Positions 34,064 through 42,273 of a stretch of 64,000 bases of DNA are shown here, in pieces. Positions within the stretch are counted from its first letter, which is position 1, and the number at the start of each line of letters is the position of its first letter. The notes below the pieces were generated by a model that saw only the letters and a list, made by a program, of their open reading frames with translations, searched no databases and was not told the DNA's origin. Source of the stretch: an uncultured Spirochaetaceae bacterium (GTDB taxonomy: Bacteria > Spirochaetota > Spirochaetia > Sphaerochaetales > Sphaerochaetaceae); contig CALXQU010000011.1 in the NCBI GenBank assembly GCA_944390725.1, forward strand, positions 20,369 to 84,368, in the 5' to 3' direction. The position numbers were made by a program, and so were the translations under genes.

Positions 34064-35043
34064 TGGAAAGGCCGTGGAACAGCTATCCTGAGTACCTGCG
34101 CAGGCGCTATGGCCAGCCTGTCTACAGGATCGGCATCGATGGCGGCTTCTCCTGCCCGAACCGCAGCGCTGACGGGCATGGCGGCTGCTCGTTCTGCGAT
34201 GGCACCGGGGCCATAGCCGTATACCAGCGGAAGGCCGAGTCGGGCTTCTTCCGCAGCAGCCCATACTCCGAGGAGGCGGCTTCCTCGCTGCTGCCGCGCC
34301 TTGCCTCGGTAGAGGAGCAGGCGGAAAGGGGCCGGGAGTTCCTCTCCAGGCGCTACGGGGCGAAGCTGTTCTCCCTCTATTTCCAGTCATTCACGAATAC
34401 ATACGATACCATCGATAATCTCAGGAGGATATACGACAGGGCGCTGGCGACAGGGGACTATAAGGAGTTCATCGTCTCGACCAGGCCGGACTGCCTGCCT
34501 GATGACGTGCTGGACCTGCTTGCCTCGTATATCACGCCAGGCAGGCAGGTGTGGGTAGAGCTGGGGCTGCAGAGCGCTTCGGACAGTACGCTGATGGCCA
34601 TCGGCAGGGGGCATGGCGCTGCCGCATGGCGTGATGCGGCGCTCAGGGTGAAGGAAAGGGGCCTGATGCTCTCATCGCATATCATCATAGGGCTTCCGGG
34701 AGAAGGGAAGAAGGAGTATCTTGAGACTGTGGGGCTTGTCAATGGCGTGCTCTCCGATGGGGTGAAGATCCATAACCTCCATGTCCCGGGCGGGACGAGG
34801 ATGGGTGATGAGTATCTCGAAGGGTGCTTCACGGTATCGTCGGAGGGCAGGTATCTGGAGGATGCGGAGCTCGTGCTGCGCCACCTGCGGCCGGAGATGG
34901 TCGTGCAGCGGCTTGTGTGCGAGACGCCTTACCACCGGCTGCTTGCGCCGAGGGTGTTCCCCGACAAGAGCCTCTTCCTGGCGAGGCTGGGGAAAAGGAT
35001 GGAAGAGAATGGAACGAGACAGGGTGATCTCTTCGAAGGCTGA
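34063..35043 (+). CDS. radical SAM protein, YhcC family
   Basis: A 326-residue protein of the YhcC/TIGR01212 family. The N-terminus has RRYGQPVYRIGIDGGFSCPN, and the cluster-binding cysteines are spaced C-x10-C-x2-C (CPNRSADGHGGCSFC), as in Elp3-related enzymes. FQSFTNTYDTIDNLRRIYD and VELGLQSASD are family features. The substrate is unknown. The ATG overlaps the preceding stop (TGATG). The 3' end overlaps the fumarase alpha gene by about 35 bp. Confidence 0.88.
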   Translation: MERPWNSYPEYLRRRYGQPVYRIGIDGGFSCPNRSADGHGGCSFCDGTGAIAVYQRKAESGFFRSSPYSEEAASSLLPRLASVEEQAERGREFLSRRYGAKLFSLYFQSFTNTYDTIDNLRRIYDRALATGDYKEFIVSTRPDCLPDDVLDLLASYITPGRQVWVELGLQSASDSTLMAIGRGHGAAAWRDAALRVKERGLMLSSHIIIGLPGEGKKEYLETVGLVNGVLSDGVKIHNLHVPGGTRMGDEYLEGCFTVSSEGRYLEDAELVLRHLRPEMVVQRLVCETPYHRLLAPRVFPDKSLFLARLGKRMEENGTRQGDLFEG

Positions 35044-35854
35044 GGACAGGATCGCAGAGGCGCTCATACGCGCGATCCGTGTGCTGCCGGAGGATGTCGA
35101 ATCGCTGATCCGCAGGGCTGCCGTGGCAGAGCATGGCCAGGCTGGACGCCTTGCGCTGGGCGCGATACTGGAGAATATCGATGAGGCCAGGCGCAGCGGG
35201 CTCCCCCTCTGCCAGGATACGGGCATGTTCTGGTGCCTTGCCTCGGTCGGCAGGGAGAGCAGCGTCCCCCTCTGCAGGGTGGAGGAAGCCATCATCGCCG
35301 GTGCCGGCAGGGCAGCGGCTGAGGGCTATTACAGGAAGAGCGTCGTGGAGGACCCCGTGTATTCAAGGCGCAACACCGGTACGAACCTGCCTGCGGTGAT
35401 TTCGTACGAGCTGGCTGACGGCAGCGATGTCACGCTCCATTTCCTCTTCAAGGGATTCGGCTCCGAGAACTGCTCCTCGCTGAGGATGATCAATCCGACT
35501 GCGGGCGAGGACGGGGTCTCTGCCGCAGTGCTCGATATGATGATGAAGGCCGGCGGCAAGCCATGTCCGCCTGTCTTCCTCGGCATCGGCATCGGCGGGA
35601 CGATGGACAGGGCCGCATTCCTTTCCAAGAAGGCATTCTTCACGGAGCCGGAGGATTCCCCGCTCCGCCGCAGGCTGATGGATGAGGTCAATGGCCTGGG
35701 AATCGGGCCTGGCGGCCTTGGCGGCAGCCAGACGGTGCTCGATATCTCGATAATCTCGGAACCTACGCATATCGCGGGGCTTCCGGTCGCGCTCACCGTC
35801 AACTGCTGGGCCGACAGGAAATGCAGCATCGTCTTCAAGGAGGGAGAGCTATGA
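35009..35854 (+). CDS. class I fumarate hydratase/tartrate dehydratase, alpha subunit
   Basis: A 281-residue N-terminal-domain subunit of two-subunit class I fumarase, an oxygen-sensitive [4Fe-4S] enzyme that interconverts fumarate and malate. The three cluster cysteines are in LPLCQDTGMFW, FGSENCSSLRM and NCWADRKC. GIGIGGTMD and IGPGGLGG are conserved. ATG at 35009 was chosen by homology; the open frame extends upstream inside the radical SAM gene. L-tartrate dehydratase has the same fold and cannot be excluded. It overlaps the beta subunit by ATGA. Confidence 0.9.
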   Translation: MERDRVISSKAEDRIAEALIRAIRVLPEDVESLIRRAAVAEHGQAGRLALGAILENIDEARRSGLPLCQDTGMFWCLASVGRESSVPLCRVEEAIIAGAGRAAAEGYYRKSVVEDPVYSRRNTGTNLPAVISYELADGSDVTLHFLFKGFGSENCSSLRMINPTAGEDGVSAAVLDMMMKAGGKPCPPVFLGIGIGGTMDRAAFLSKKAFFTEPEDSPLRRRLMDEVNGLGIGPGGLGGSQTVLDISIISEPTHIAGLPVALTVNCWADRKCSIVFKEGEL

Positions 35855-36381
35855 GGAGGGAACTCCATCTTCCGTATACGCAGGATGAGGTGGATGCCAT
35901 CAGGGCAGGGGATGAGGTGATGCTCTCCGGAACGCTCTATGTGGGGCGCGACCAGGTGCATAAGAGGCTCGCAGCCGCGATAGAGGAGGGAAGGCCCCTG
36001 CCGTTCCCGTTCGCGGGCAATGCCATATACTACATGGGACCATCTCCGGCTCCTCCCGGGTCCGTGCTAGGCGCGGCAGGCCCTACTACCAGCGCGCGCA
36101 TGGATCCGTTCTCGCCCCTCCTGGCAGGGCATGGGCTCAAGGTCATGGTGGGCAAGGGACCGCGCAGCGCGGAGGTTAGGGAGGCCATAGGCAGGTTCCA
36201 TGGCCTCTACCTGCAGGCATATGGCGGCTGCGGGGCGCTATATTCGGCGAGGATATCATCAGCGGAGACGGTCGCGTATCCGGAGCTGGGGCCCGAGGCC
36301 CTGCTGAGGATATCCATCCATGATTTCCCTGTGTTCTGCATGATAGACAGCCTGGGCAATGTATTCGGAGGGAAGCCATGA
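35851..36381 (+). CDS. class I fumarate hydratase/tartrate dehydratase, beta subunit
   Basis: A 176-residue C-terminal-domain subunit with the swivelling active-site domain. GPTTSARMDPF carries the catalytic Ser/Thr and Arg and is followed by VMVGKG and AYGGCGALY. The proximal ATG at 35851 overlaps the alpha stop. Its own stop overlaps the start of the FKBP lipoprotein gene. Together the pair would feed malate/fumarate interconversion in a partial, reductive citric acid pathway. Confidence 0.9.
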   Translation: MRRELHLPYTQDEVDAIRAGDEVMLSGTLYVGRDQVHKRLAAAIEEGRPLPFPFAGNAIYYMGPSPAPPGSVLGAAGPTTSARMDPFSPLLAGHGLKVMVGKGPRSAEVREAIGRFHGLYLQAYGGCGALYSARISSAETVAYPELGPEALLRISIHDFPVFCMIDSLGNVFGGKP

Positions 36382-37070
36382 GGAAGCTTGCGGTACTCGC
36401 ATTGGCGGTCCTTGCCGCCTCCTGCAGCGGCGGTGATGATGGACAGGCCCACAGCTTCAGCGAGCCTGATACGCTGGCTGGGGAATTCAGCTATGTGTAT
36501 GGCTATCTGATGGCGGAGGCATCGGCCGATTACGGCGATATCGACTTCAGCCAGATCATACACGGCGTCTCCGATTTCGCCTCATCCGCCTCTGACTTCT
36601 CCGCGGCGGAGATGAATGACATCATGGCAAGATACCAGCAGCAGCTCATTTCGGAGAGGGAGGCCGCACGTGCCGCCCTGGCAGGGAAGAACAGGAAGGT
36701 AGCCGAGGATTTCCTTGCCGTGAACGGGCAGCGGATGGGTGTCGTCACGCTGCCTTCGGGCATGCAGTACGAGGTGCTGGGGAAGGGTGATGGCGAAAGC
36801 GCCGCGGATGCCTCCGTCGCCGTGGTCGACTATACGCTCACGCTTCCCGATGGCGCTGTCGCCGACTCATCCTATGACAGGAGGCACAGCTCCGAATTCT
36901 CGCTTGACCAGGTCATCCCCGGCTTCGCGGAGGCCATCAGGCAGATGGATGTGGGGGACAGGACCAGGTTCTGGATCCCGCCTGACCTCGGCTATGGGGA
37001 CCAGGGCACCGTCGGGATAGACCCCGGCTCACTGCTGATCTTCGATATCGAGCTGATCTCCATCGAATAG
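36378..37070 (+). CDS. FKBP-type peptidyl-prolyl isomerase lipoprotein
   Basis: A 230-residue periplasmic folding factor. The signal peptide ends in a lipobox (LAASC, Cys16), followed by a Gly/Asp-rich spacer. Residues about 30-120 are a helical dimerisation domain like Mip/FkpA (FSYVYGYLMAEASADYG). The C-terminal FKBP domain includes VVDYTLTLPDG, FSLDQVIPGFAEAIRQM and FWIPPDLGYGDQG. It probably helps fold outer membrane proteins such as the neighbouring barrel. The ATG overlaps the fumarase stop. The 3' end overlaps the convergent HAD gene by 42 bp. Confidence 0.9.
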   Translation: MRKLAVLALAVLAASCSGGDDGQAHSFSEPDTLAGEFSYVYGYLMAEASADYGDIDFSQIIHGVSDFASSASDFSAAEMNDIMARYQQQLISEREAARAALAGKNRKVAEDFLAVNGQRMGVVTLPSGMQYEVLGKGDGESAADASVAVVDYTLTLPDGAVADSSYDRRHSSEFSLDQVIPGFAEAIRQMDVGDRTRFWIPPDLGYGDQGTVGIDPGSLLIFDIELISIE

Positions 37071-37727
37071 GAGCCTACCAAGCTCCTCGTATGAGGATAC
37101 CGACCAGTCCGCGAGCTTGGATACGGCACCGCTGAATGAGATGAAGATGCTCCTGATGCCAGCGTTACGCGCCCCGAGGATATCGCTCTTCTCGCTGTCG
37201 CCGATGACGATGGCCTCATCGGCGCTGCAGCCGATGTCCGAGAGCACATGGTCGAAGAATCTCCTGTCAGGCTTGGCGAAGCCCACCTCCTCGCTTATGT
37301 AGATCCTGCGGAAGAATCCCTCCGCGCCTGAGTTTGCTATCCTGCGATGCTGGGTATATGGTATCCCGTTCGTGATGATGTACATGGGGTCCCGCCCGCA
37401 GATCCTGCCCAGGAATTCCCTGGCGCCGGGCAGCATGGCGCCGGTCTCTCCCAGGTATGCGGTGTAATCCGCCCCTGCCTTGGTCCCGTCCTCATTGATG
37501 CCGATGGCATCGAAGAAGAGGCGGAAGCGCCGCCAGCGCAGCTCCTCCATAGTCATCTCGCCTTTCTCGTACCTGTTCCAGCATCCATCGTTGCCTATGC
37601 GGTAGATGGATATCATCTCATCCGTGTAGGGGATCCCGCGTTCCTGGAATACCATCCTGAGCGCATGGTCCTCCGAGGCTTTGAAGTCATACAGCGTGCC
37701 ATCTGCATCGAAGAGAAGGTGTCTCAT
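37029..37727 (-). CDS. HAD hydrolase, YjjG-like phosphatase
   Basis: A 232-residue haloacid dehalogenase-type phosphatase. Motif I is LLFDADGTLYDF (nucleophile Asp7; DADG rather than the usual DxDGT Asp-x-Asp pair is still complete), motif II is IITNG, motif III the Lys of FAKPDRRFF and motif IV IVIGDSEKSDI. YjjG relatives act on pyrimidine nucleoside monophosphates, including non-canonical ones. The substrate here is uncertain. It converges on and overlaps the FKBP gene. A weak TGC-TACCCT element ends six bases before the ATG. Confidence 0.87.
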   Translation of the reverse strand: MRHLLFDADGTLYDFKASEDHALRMVFQERGIPYTDEMISIYRIGNDGCWNRYEKGEMTMEELRWRRFRLFFDAIGINEDGTKAGADYTAYLGETGAMLPGAREFLGRICGRDPMYIITNGIPYTQHRRIANSGAEGFFRRIYISEEVGFAKPDRRFFDHVLSDIGCSADEAIVIGDSEKSDILGARNAGIRSIFISFSGAVSKLADWSVSSYEELGRLLFDGDQLDIEDQQ

Positions 37728-37733
37728 GATGTC

Positions 37734-37766
37734 AGGGTAGCAGAAATGGCCGCGATGGTGGATAAT
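37734..37766. promoter_or_regulatory. back-to-back promoters of HAD and DUF308 genes
   Basis: Minus strand: TGC-TACCCT with its -10 at 37739-37734, six bases from the ATG at 37727 (weak match). Plus strand: GATAAT at 37761-37766, six bases from the ATG at 37773. Only 45 bp separate the two genes, the same geometry as the sprT-like/rimO gap. Confidence 0.4.
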
Positions 37767-37772
37767 CTAATC

Positions 37773-38366
37773 ATGAGAAGAGCTATCGGATACCTGATCG
37801 CAGGCCTGCTGCTGATCTTCATCGGGGCTTTCATGATCGTCTCCCCGGGTAAATTCCTTGCGATAGGGACAGCCATGTTCGCTGTGTATATGATCTTCGA
37901 TGGCGGCCGGAGCCTCTATGCCTTCTTCCGCTATACGGGGATTTCCAGGGGAGTGCGCTCAGCCGTGGTCTCGAAGGGCATAGTCAATCTTCTCCTCGGC
38001 ATAGCCGTGATCATCCTCACGATAGCCAGTCCCGATATCGTGATGACGGTCCTTGTCTATATCGTAGCCGCCGACTTCCTCCTCACCGGCCTGATAAACC
38101 TCGCGGACTTCCTCGTGATGAGGAAGGCCGGCCTGCGGCTGGGGCTGCTCGGCATGGAAAGCGGTCTGGAGATCGCGATTGCGGCCCTGATGTTCTTCTT
38201 CCCGATGATGATGGGCTCCTTCGCATTCAGCCTTGCCGGTGCGGCGATCATTGCCTTCGGTGCCATCGCGGTCGTCAGCTGCTTCTGGTCCCTGAGGGTC
38301 GCGTCCGCCATGCGCGAGGCCGAGCGCCGTGCCCGGAGCGATATCGGCAGATTCGATGAGGTGTAG
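37773..38366 (+). CDS. DUF308 (HdeD-like) membrane protein
   Basis: A 197-residue integral membrane protein with about six hydrophobic helices in three hairpin pairs, matching the DUF308/HdeD family (AIGYLIAGLLLIFIGAFMIV at the N-terminus). HdeD contributes to acid resistance in E. coli, but most members have no known role. The C-terminal tail is charged (REAERRARSDIGRFDEV) and cytoplasmic. ATG at 37773 is taken because of the -10 element six bases upstream; ATGs at 37746 and 37755 are in frame. A paralogue follows after 2 bp. Confidence 0.75.
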   Translation: MRRAIGYLIAGLLLIFIGAFMIVSPGKFLAIGTAMFAVYMIFDGGRSLYAFFRYTGISRGVRSAVVSKGIVNLLLGIAVIILTIASPDIVMTVLVYIVAADFLLTGLINLADFLVMRKAGLRLGLLGMESGLEIAIAALMFFFPMMMGSFAFSLAGAAIIAFGAIAVVSCFWSLRVASAMREAERRARSDIGRFDEV

Positions 38367-38368
38367 GG

Positions 38369-39016
38369 ATGAGAGGCGCCCTTCCGTATCTGGTTTCCGG
38401 AGTGCTGTTCATCGCGGTAGGCCTCTGCATGCTCCTTTCCCCCATAAGCCTCGGCACGCTGGCGATGGCCCTCGTTTCGGTCTATATCGCCATCGAGGGG
38501 ATCAGGAGCCTCCTCACCGTAAGGAGGGAGGGGATACCGCGCTGGCTGTTCGCCATGGTCTCGGTGAAGAACGCGGTATGCATCGCAGGCGGCATTGCCC
38601 TGCTCGTCCTCATATTCGCGCTTCCTGACCTGCTTTTCAGCGTATTCGTCTTCATAGCCGGAGCCGTGCTCATCGCGGTGGCCGTGGTGAATACGGTCCA
38701 GTTCTTCGCCACGGGCAGGGTCTTCCTCTCCCCTGGGACGTTCGTCGGCTTCGCCCTCGGCGTGGTGCTGATCCTGTATCCGTTCATCATGCGGAAGCCT
38801 GGCTTCGCCGTGGCGGCTGCCGTCATCCTCGCGCTAGGATCTGCCATGCTGACGGCTGGCATGATGAGGCTGCGCCTGGCCTCGGATATCTCAGGCATAC
38901 TGCTTGAGCTCGGCTCCAAGGGGGATATAAACGTGTCTGACGTGGCTGATGCGATGGAAAGGAAGCTTATGCATCCCGTTGCCGAGAAAGGGAAATCGGT
39001 CATCAAAAGGGGATGA
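38369..39016 (+). CDS. second DUF308-like membrane protein
   Basis: A 215-residue paralogue of the preceding gene, again with six hydrophobic segments (GALPYLVSGVLFIAVGLCML ...) and a cytoplasmic C-terminal helix (VSDVADAMERKLMHPVAEKG). The start lies 2 bp after the previous stop, so the pair is a tandem duplication in one operon. They may form a hetero-oligomer. No function can be assigned. Confidence 0.75.
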   Translation: MRGALPYLVSGVLFIAVGLCMLLSPISLGTLAMALVSVYIAIEGIRSLLTVRREGIPRWLFAMVSVKNAVCIAGGIALLVLIFALPDLLFSVFVFIAGAVLIAVAVVNTVQFFATGRVFLSPGTFVGFALGVVLILYPFIMRKPGFAVAAAVILALGSAMLTAGMMRLRLASDISGILLELGSKGDINVSDVADAMERKLMHPVAEKGKSVIKRG

Positions 39017-39032
39017 TGTCATCCATTTGGGG

Positions 39033-39074
39033 TTATCAAGGAGGCATGCTAGAGATTAGAATCCTCCTAGGAGG
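39033..39074 (+). promoter_or_regulatory. his operon promoter and start-site palindrome
   Basis: TTATCA (39033-39038) and TAGAAT (39057-39062) are 18 bp apart. The perfect palindrome CCTCCTAGGAGG (39063-39074) lies at the expected start site and contains the hisG ribosome site. No leader peptide with histidine codons, T-box or other attenuator is visible in the 64-bp gap, so control may be at initiation or only by feedback on HisG. Confidence 0.45.
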
Positions 39075-39080
39075 CTTCGC

Positions 39081-39941
39081 ATGGAGAATATCCTCAGCAT
39101 CGCCATACAGAAGAGCGGAAGGCTCTCCGAGAAGAGCCTGGAGATCATAAGGTCATGCGGCATCGACTTCGCGTCTGACAGCAGGGTCCTGAGGGAGATG
39201 GCTTCCAACTTCCCCCTCCAGTTCCTTTTCGTCCGCGATGACGATATCCCGGGCTATGTGGAATCCGGCGTTGCCGATATCGGCATCGTCGGCAGGAATG
39301 AATATGATGAATCAGGCAAGGAGCTGGAGGTCGTCAGGGACCTGAAGTTCGCTTCCTGCCGCCTTTCGATAGCAGTCCCCCATGGATTCGCATACAAGGA
39401 CCTCTCCTCGCTGGAGGGCAAGAGGATAGCCACATCGTATCCGCGCATCCTCTCCTCCGTCCTCGGCAGGTACGGGGTGAAGGCAGAGCCTGTCGTCGTC
39501 TCCGGTTCGGTTGAGATTACCGTGCAGATCGGCGTTGCCGATGCCATCGCCGACCTCGTGTCGACAGGTACCACGCTGAAGGCGAACGGGCTCGAGGAGG
39601 CGGAATGCATCTACAGGTCCTCCGCCGTCATGATCGGACGCCCTGATATGTCCGATGGAAAGCGCGCGATCCTCACGCGGCTGCTGGAGAGGATCGATGC
39701 CGTGATGATGGCGAGGAAGAAGAAGTATATCCTCTTCAACCTGCCGGCCGGCAAGCTTGATGATGCTGCCAGGATCATCGGCGGCATGAAGAGCCCGACA
39801 GTCACACCGCTGATGGACCGTGACTGGGTCTCCGTGCAGTCCGCTGTTGACGAGGAGCGGTTCTGGTCGGTATTCGAGGACCTCAGGGCGCTCGGCGCGG
39901 AGGGAATCCTCGTCATGAACATCGAGAAGATGACGGAGTGA
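39081..39941 (+). CDS. hisG: ATP phosphoribosyltransferase, long form
   Basis: A 286-residue first enzyme of histidine biosynthesis. SIAIQKSGRLSEKSLEI starts the catalytic domain, and VADAIADLVSTGTTLKANGL holds the PRPP-binding loop. Residues from about 215 form the C-terminal regulatory domain of the long form (KKYILFNLPAGKLDDAARI ... SPTVTPL), which binds histidine for feedback inhibition, so no HisZ partner is needed. A TAGGAGG site precedes the ATG. Confidence 0.96.
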   Translation: MENILSIAIQKSGRLSEKSLEIIRSCGIDFASDSRVLREMASNFPLQFLFVRDDDIPGYVESGVADIGIVGRNEYDESGKELEVVRDLKFASCRLSIAVPHGFAYKDLSSLEGKRIATSYPRILSSVLGRYGVKAEPVVVSGSVEITVQIGVADAIADLVSTGTTLKANGLEEAECIYRSSAVMIGRPDMSDGKRAILTRLLERIDAVMMARKKKYILFNLPAGKLDDAARIIGGMKSPTVTPLMDRDWVSVQSAVDEERFWSVFEDLRALGAEGILVMNIEKMTE

Positions 39942-39943
39942 GC

Positions 39944-41224
39944 ATGCTGCTTCCTTATTCTGAATACAGCGAGGAGCTTCTGAAGCGCCCCTTCGAGAGC
40001 GATGAGAGCGTGACGGAAGCCGTGATGGGTATCATCGATGAGGTGCGCAAGGGAGGGGATGAGGCGCTGAGGTCGCTGTCGGAGAGATTCGACGGCTGCC
40101 GTCCCGATAGCCTCTTCGCCACCGCGGAGGAGATCGCGGAAGCCGAGGCCTCCATACCGCAGGAGCTCAAGGACGCGATCGGGGAGGCGGCCAGGAACAT
40201 ACTGGCATTCCATAAGGCGCAGATGCCTGAAGGCGAGTGCGTGGAGACGGCTCCCGGCGTCATCTGCTCGCGCAAGGTCGTGCCGATCGAGAAGGTGGGC
40301 CTCTATATCCCCGGCGGTACGGCGCCCCTCTTTTCCACCGTGCTCATGCTTGCCATCCCTGCCAAAGCTGCCGGATGCAGCGATATCATGCTGGCGACCC
40401 CTGCCAGGGACGGGTGTGTGAACCCGGCAATCCTCTATGCCGCTTCCGTATCGGGAGTGGACAGGATACTGAAGGTCGGCGGAGCCCAGGCCATCGCGGC
40501 TTTCGCCTTCGGCACGGAGAGCGTCTCCCGCCGCGACAAGGTCTTCGGCCCTGGCAACAGGTTCGTCTCGAAGGCGAAGGAGCTTGTCTCCAGATATGTC
40601 GCCATCGATATGGTCGCCGGCCCGTCGGAGGTGATGGTTGCCGCAGACAGCACTACCGATGCCGAATTCGCGGCGCTTGACCTGCTTTCCCAGGCAGAGC
40701 ATGGCAAGGACAGCCAGGCGATGCTCGCGATCAGGGCAGATAGCAGGGAGGAGGCTGATGCCATCTACAGGGCTATAGACGAGGAGATAGGCAAGGCCAT
40801 CAGGAGGCTCGGGAAGAGGTCGGAGTACATGCTGCCGTCGCTTTCCCATTCGGCGGCCTTCCCCGTCTACAGCGACCAGATGCTGATTGATGCGATCAAC
40901 GGATATGCCCCTGAGCACCTGATCATCAGCACCAGGGACCCTGAGAGGATACTTGAGGGAGTGAGGAACGCGGGCTCCGTCTTCCTCGGCCCCTATTCGC
41001 CTGAATCGGCCGGGGACTACGCGTCCGGCACCAACCACACGCTGCCGACATCCGGATGGGCGAGGTCATCCTCCGGCGTATCGCTTGACTCGTTCCTGAA
41101 GAAGATCACGGTGCAGAAGCTCTCGAAGGAGGGCATCGAAGGGCTTGGCAGGACCATAGAGGCGATGGCTGAGGCTGAAGGGCTCTGGGCCCATAGCGAG
41201 GCTGCGAAGGCGAGGTGCAGATGA
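39944..41224 (+). CDS. hisD: histidinol dehydrogenase
   Basis: A 426-residue zinc enzyme for the last two oxidations of histidine synthesis. GLYIPGGTAPLFSTVLMLAIPA, DMVAGPSEVMVAAD, LSQAEHGKDSQ and the closing HTLPTSGWARSSSGVSLD are signature stretches. ATG 39944 is preferred; a GTG at 39938 overlapping the hisG stop is the alternative start. It overlaps hisC by ATGA. Confidence 0.96.
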   Translation: MLLPYSEYSEELLKRPFESDESVTEAVMGIIDEVRKGGDEALRSLSERFDGCRPDSLFATAEEIAEAEASIPQELKDAIGEAARNILAFHKAQMPEGECVETAPGVICSRKVVPIEKVGLYIPGGTAPLFSTVLMLAIPAKAAGCSDIMLATPARDGCVNPAILYAASVSGVDRILKVGGAQAIAAFAFGTESVSRRDKVFGPGNRFVSKAKELVSRYVAIDMVAGPSEVMVAADSTTDAEFAALDLLSQAEHGKDSQAMLAIRADSREEADAIYRAIDEEIGKAIRRLGKRSEYMLPSLSHSAAFPVYSDQMLIDAINGYAPEHLIISTRDPERILEGVRNAGSVFLGPYSPESAGDYASGTNHTLPTSGWARSSSGVSLDSFLKKITVQKLSKEGIEGLGRTIEAMAEAEGLWAHSEAAKARCR

Positions 41225-42273
41225 CAGAGCTGGAAGCGCTGATGAACAGGCATATCAGGGAGATGGTCCCATATTCATCGGCCCGCGATGAGTTCTCGGG
41301 CCATGCTGATGTCTACCTGGATGCCAATGAGTCCTGGAGGGGAGGGAATGACGGGGTCAACAGGTATCCCGATCCGCTCTGCAGGGCAGTGAGGAGGAAG
41401 CTGGAGGAGGTGCTCGGCCTCCCTTATGATATGACAGCCATAGGCAATGGCTCGGATGAGGTCATCGATATGCTGATGCGCATATTCTGCGTGCCCGGCT
41501 CGGATTGCGTGATGGTCGAGCGCCCGACATACGGGGAGTATGGGGTGCTGGCATCGCTCAACAATGCCAGGGTGCTGGATGTGCCGCTGCTTCCCACGCT
41601 GCAGCTCGATGTCGAGGGGATGGTCTCCGCTATCAGGGAGCAGAAGCCGAAGATGGTCTTCATCTGCTCGCCCAACAACCCCACGGGAATCGTCTACAGC
41701 CTTGAGGATATCGCGAGGATAGCGGAAGAGAACAAGGGCATCACCGTCGTCGATGAGGCCTACTGCGATTTCGCGGAGGGCTTCCGCTCCGCCTGTGCCC
41801 TCATCAGGGAGAACAGGCGCATCGTCGTCATGAGGACCCTCTCGAAGGCCTGGGGGCTGGCTGGCGCCCGGCTTGGCGTGCTGGTGGCCGATCCCGAGGT
41901 CATCGCCGTATTCAACAAGGCGAAGGCACCGTACAACGTCTCGCGCCTTGGGCAGGAAGCCGCATTGCGCGCCCTGTCGGATGCCGATGCCGTCAGGGAG
42001 GATATCGAGGGGATACGCAGGGGCAGGAAGCATCTTGCCGCATTCCTGCTTCTCCTGCCGTTCGTCAGATGGGTCATCCCGTCAGAGGCGAATTTCATCC
42101 TCATCGGCGTCGATTCGCCTGCCGGGCTCTGCTCGTATCTGGCATCGAAGGGCATCGTCATCAGGAACAGGTCATCGGAGCCCCTGCTGGAAGGCGGGGT
42201 CAGGATCACGATAGGATCCGCTGAGGAGAACAGGAAGCTTGAGGAGGCGCTTGTTGGATACGTCGAGACATAG
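41221..42273 (+). CDS. hisC: histidinol-phosphate aminotransferase
   Basis: A 350-residue PLP enzyme converting imidazole acetol phosphate to histidinol phosphate. LDANESWRGG, NRYPDP, GNGSDEVIDML, CSPNNPTGIV, DEAYCDFA and the PLP Lys in TLSKAWGLAGARLG are all present. The ATG overlaps the hisD stop. The 3' end contains the ribosome site and non-ATG start of hisB. Confidence 0.95.
   Translation: MTELEALMNRHIREMVPYSSARDEFSGHADVYLDANESWRGGNDGVNRYPDPLCRAVRRKLEEVLGLPYDMTAIGNGSDEVIDMLMRIFCVPGSDCVMVERPTYGEYGVLASLNNARVLDVPLLPTLQLDVEGMVSAIREQKPKMVFICSPNNPTGIVYSLEDIARIAEENKGITVVDEAYCDFAEGFRSACALIRENRRIVVMRTLSKAWGLAGARLGVLVADPEVIAVFNKAKAPYNVSRLGQEAALRALSDADAVREDIEGIRRGRKHLAAFLLLLPFVRWVIPSEANFILIGVDSPAGLCSYLASKGIVIRNRSSEPLLEGGVRITIGSAEENRKLEEALVGYVET

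Noticed and set aside
39063..39074. CCTCCTAGGAGG as a hairpin that hides the hisG ribosome site.
   Set aside because: A palindrome without loop bases cannot fold on itself; it is kept only as a possible protein-binding site.
39046..39150. A possible leader peptide before hisG (ATG at 39046).
   Set aside because: The AAGGAGG site is only one base from this ATG, the frame runs into hisG, and there are no histidine codons.
39611..41038. A 475-codon minus-strand frame opposite hisG/hisD.
   Set aside because: It lies opposite firmly identified histidine genes, is rich in His/Arg/Gly as antisense frames are, and matches no family.
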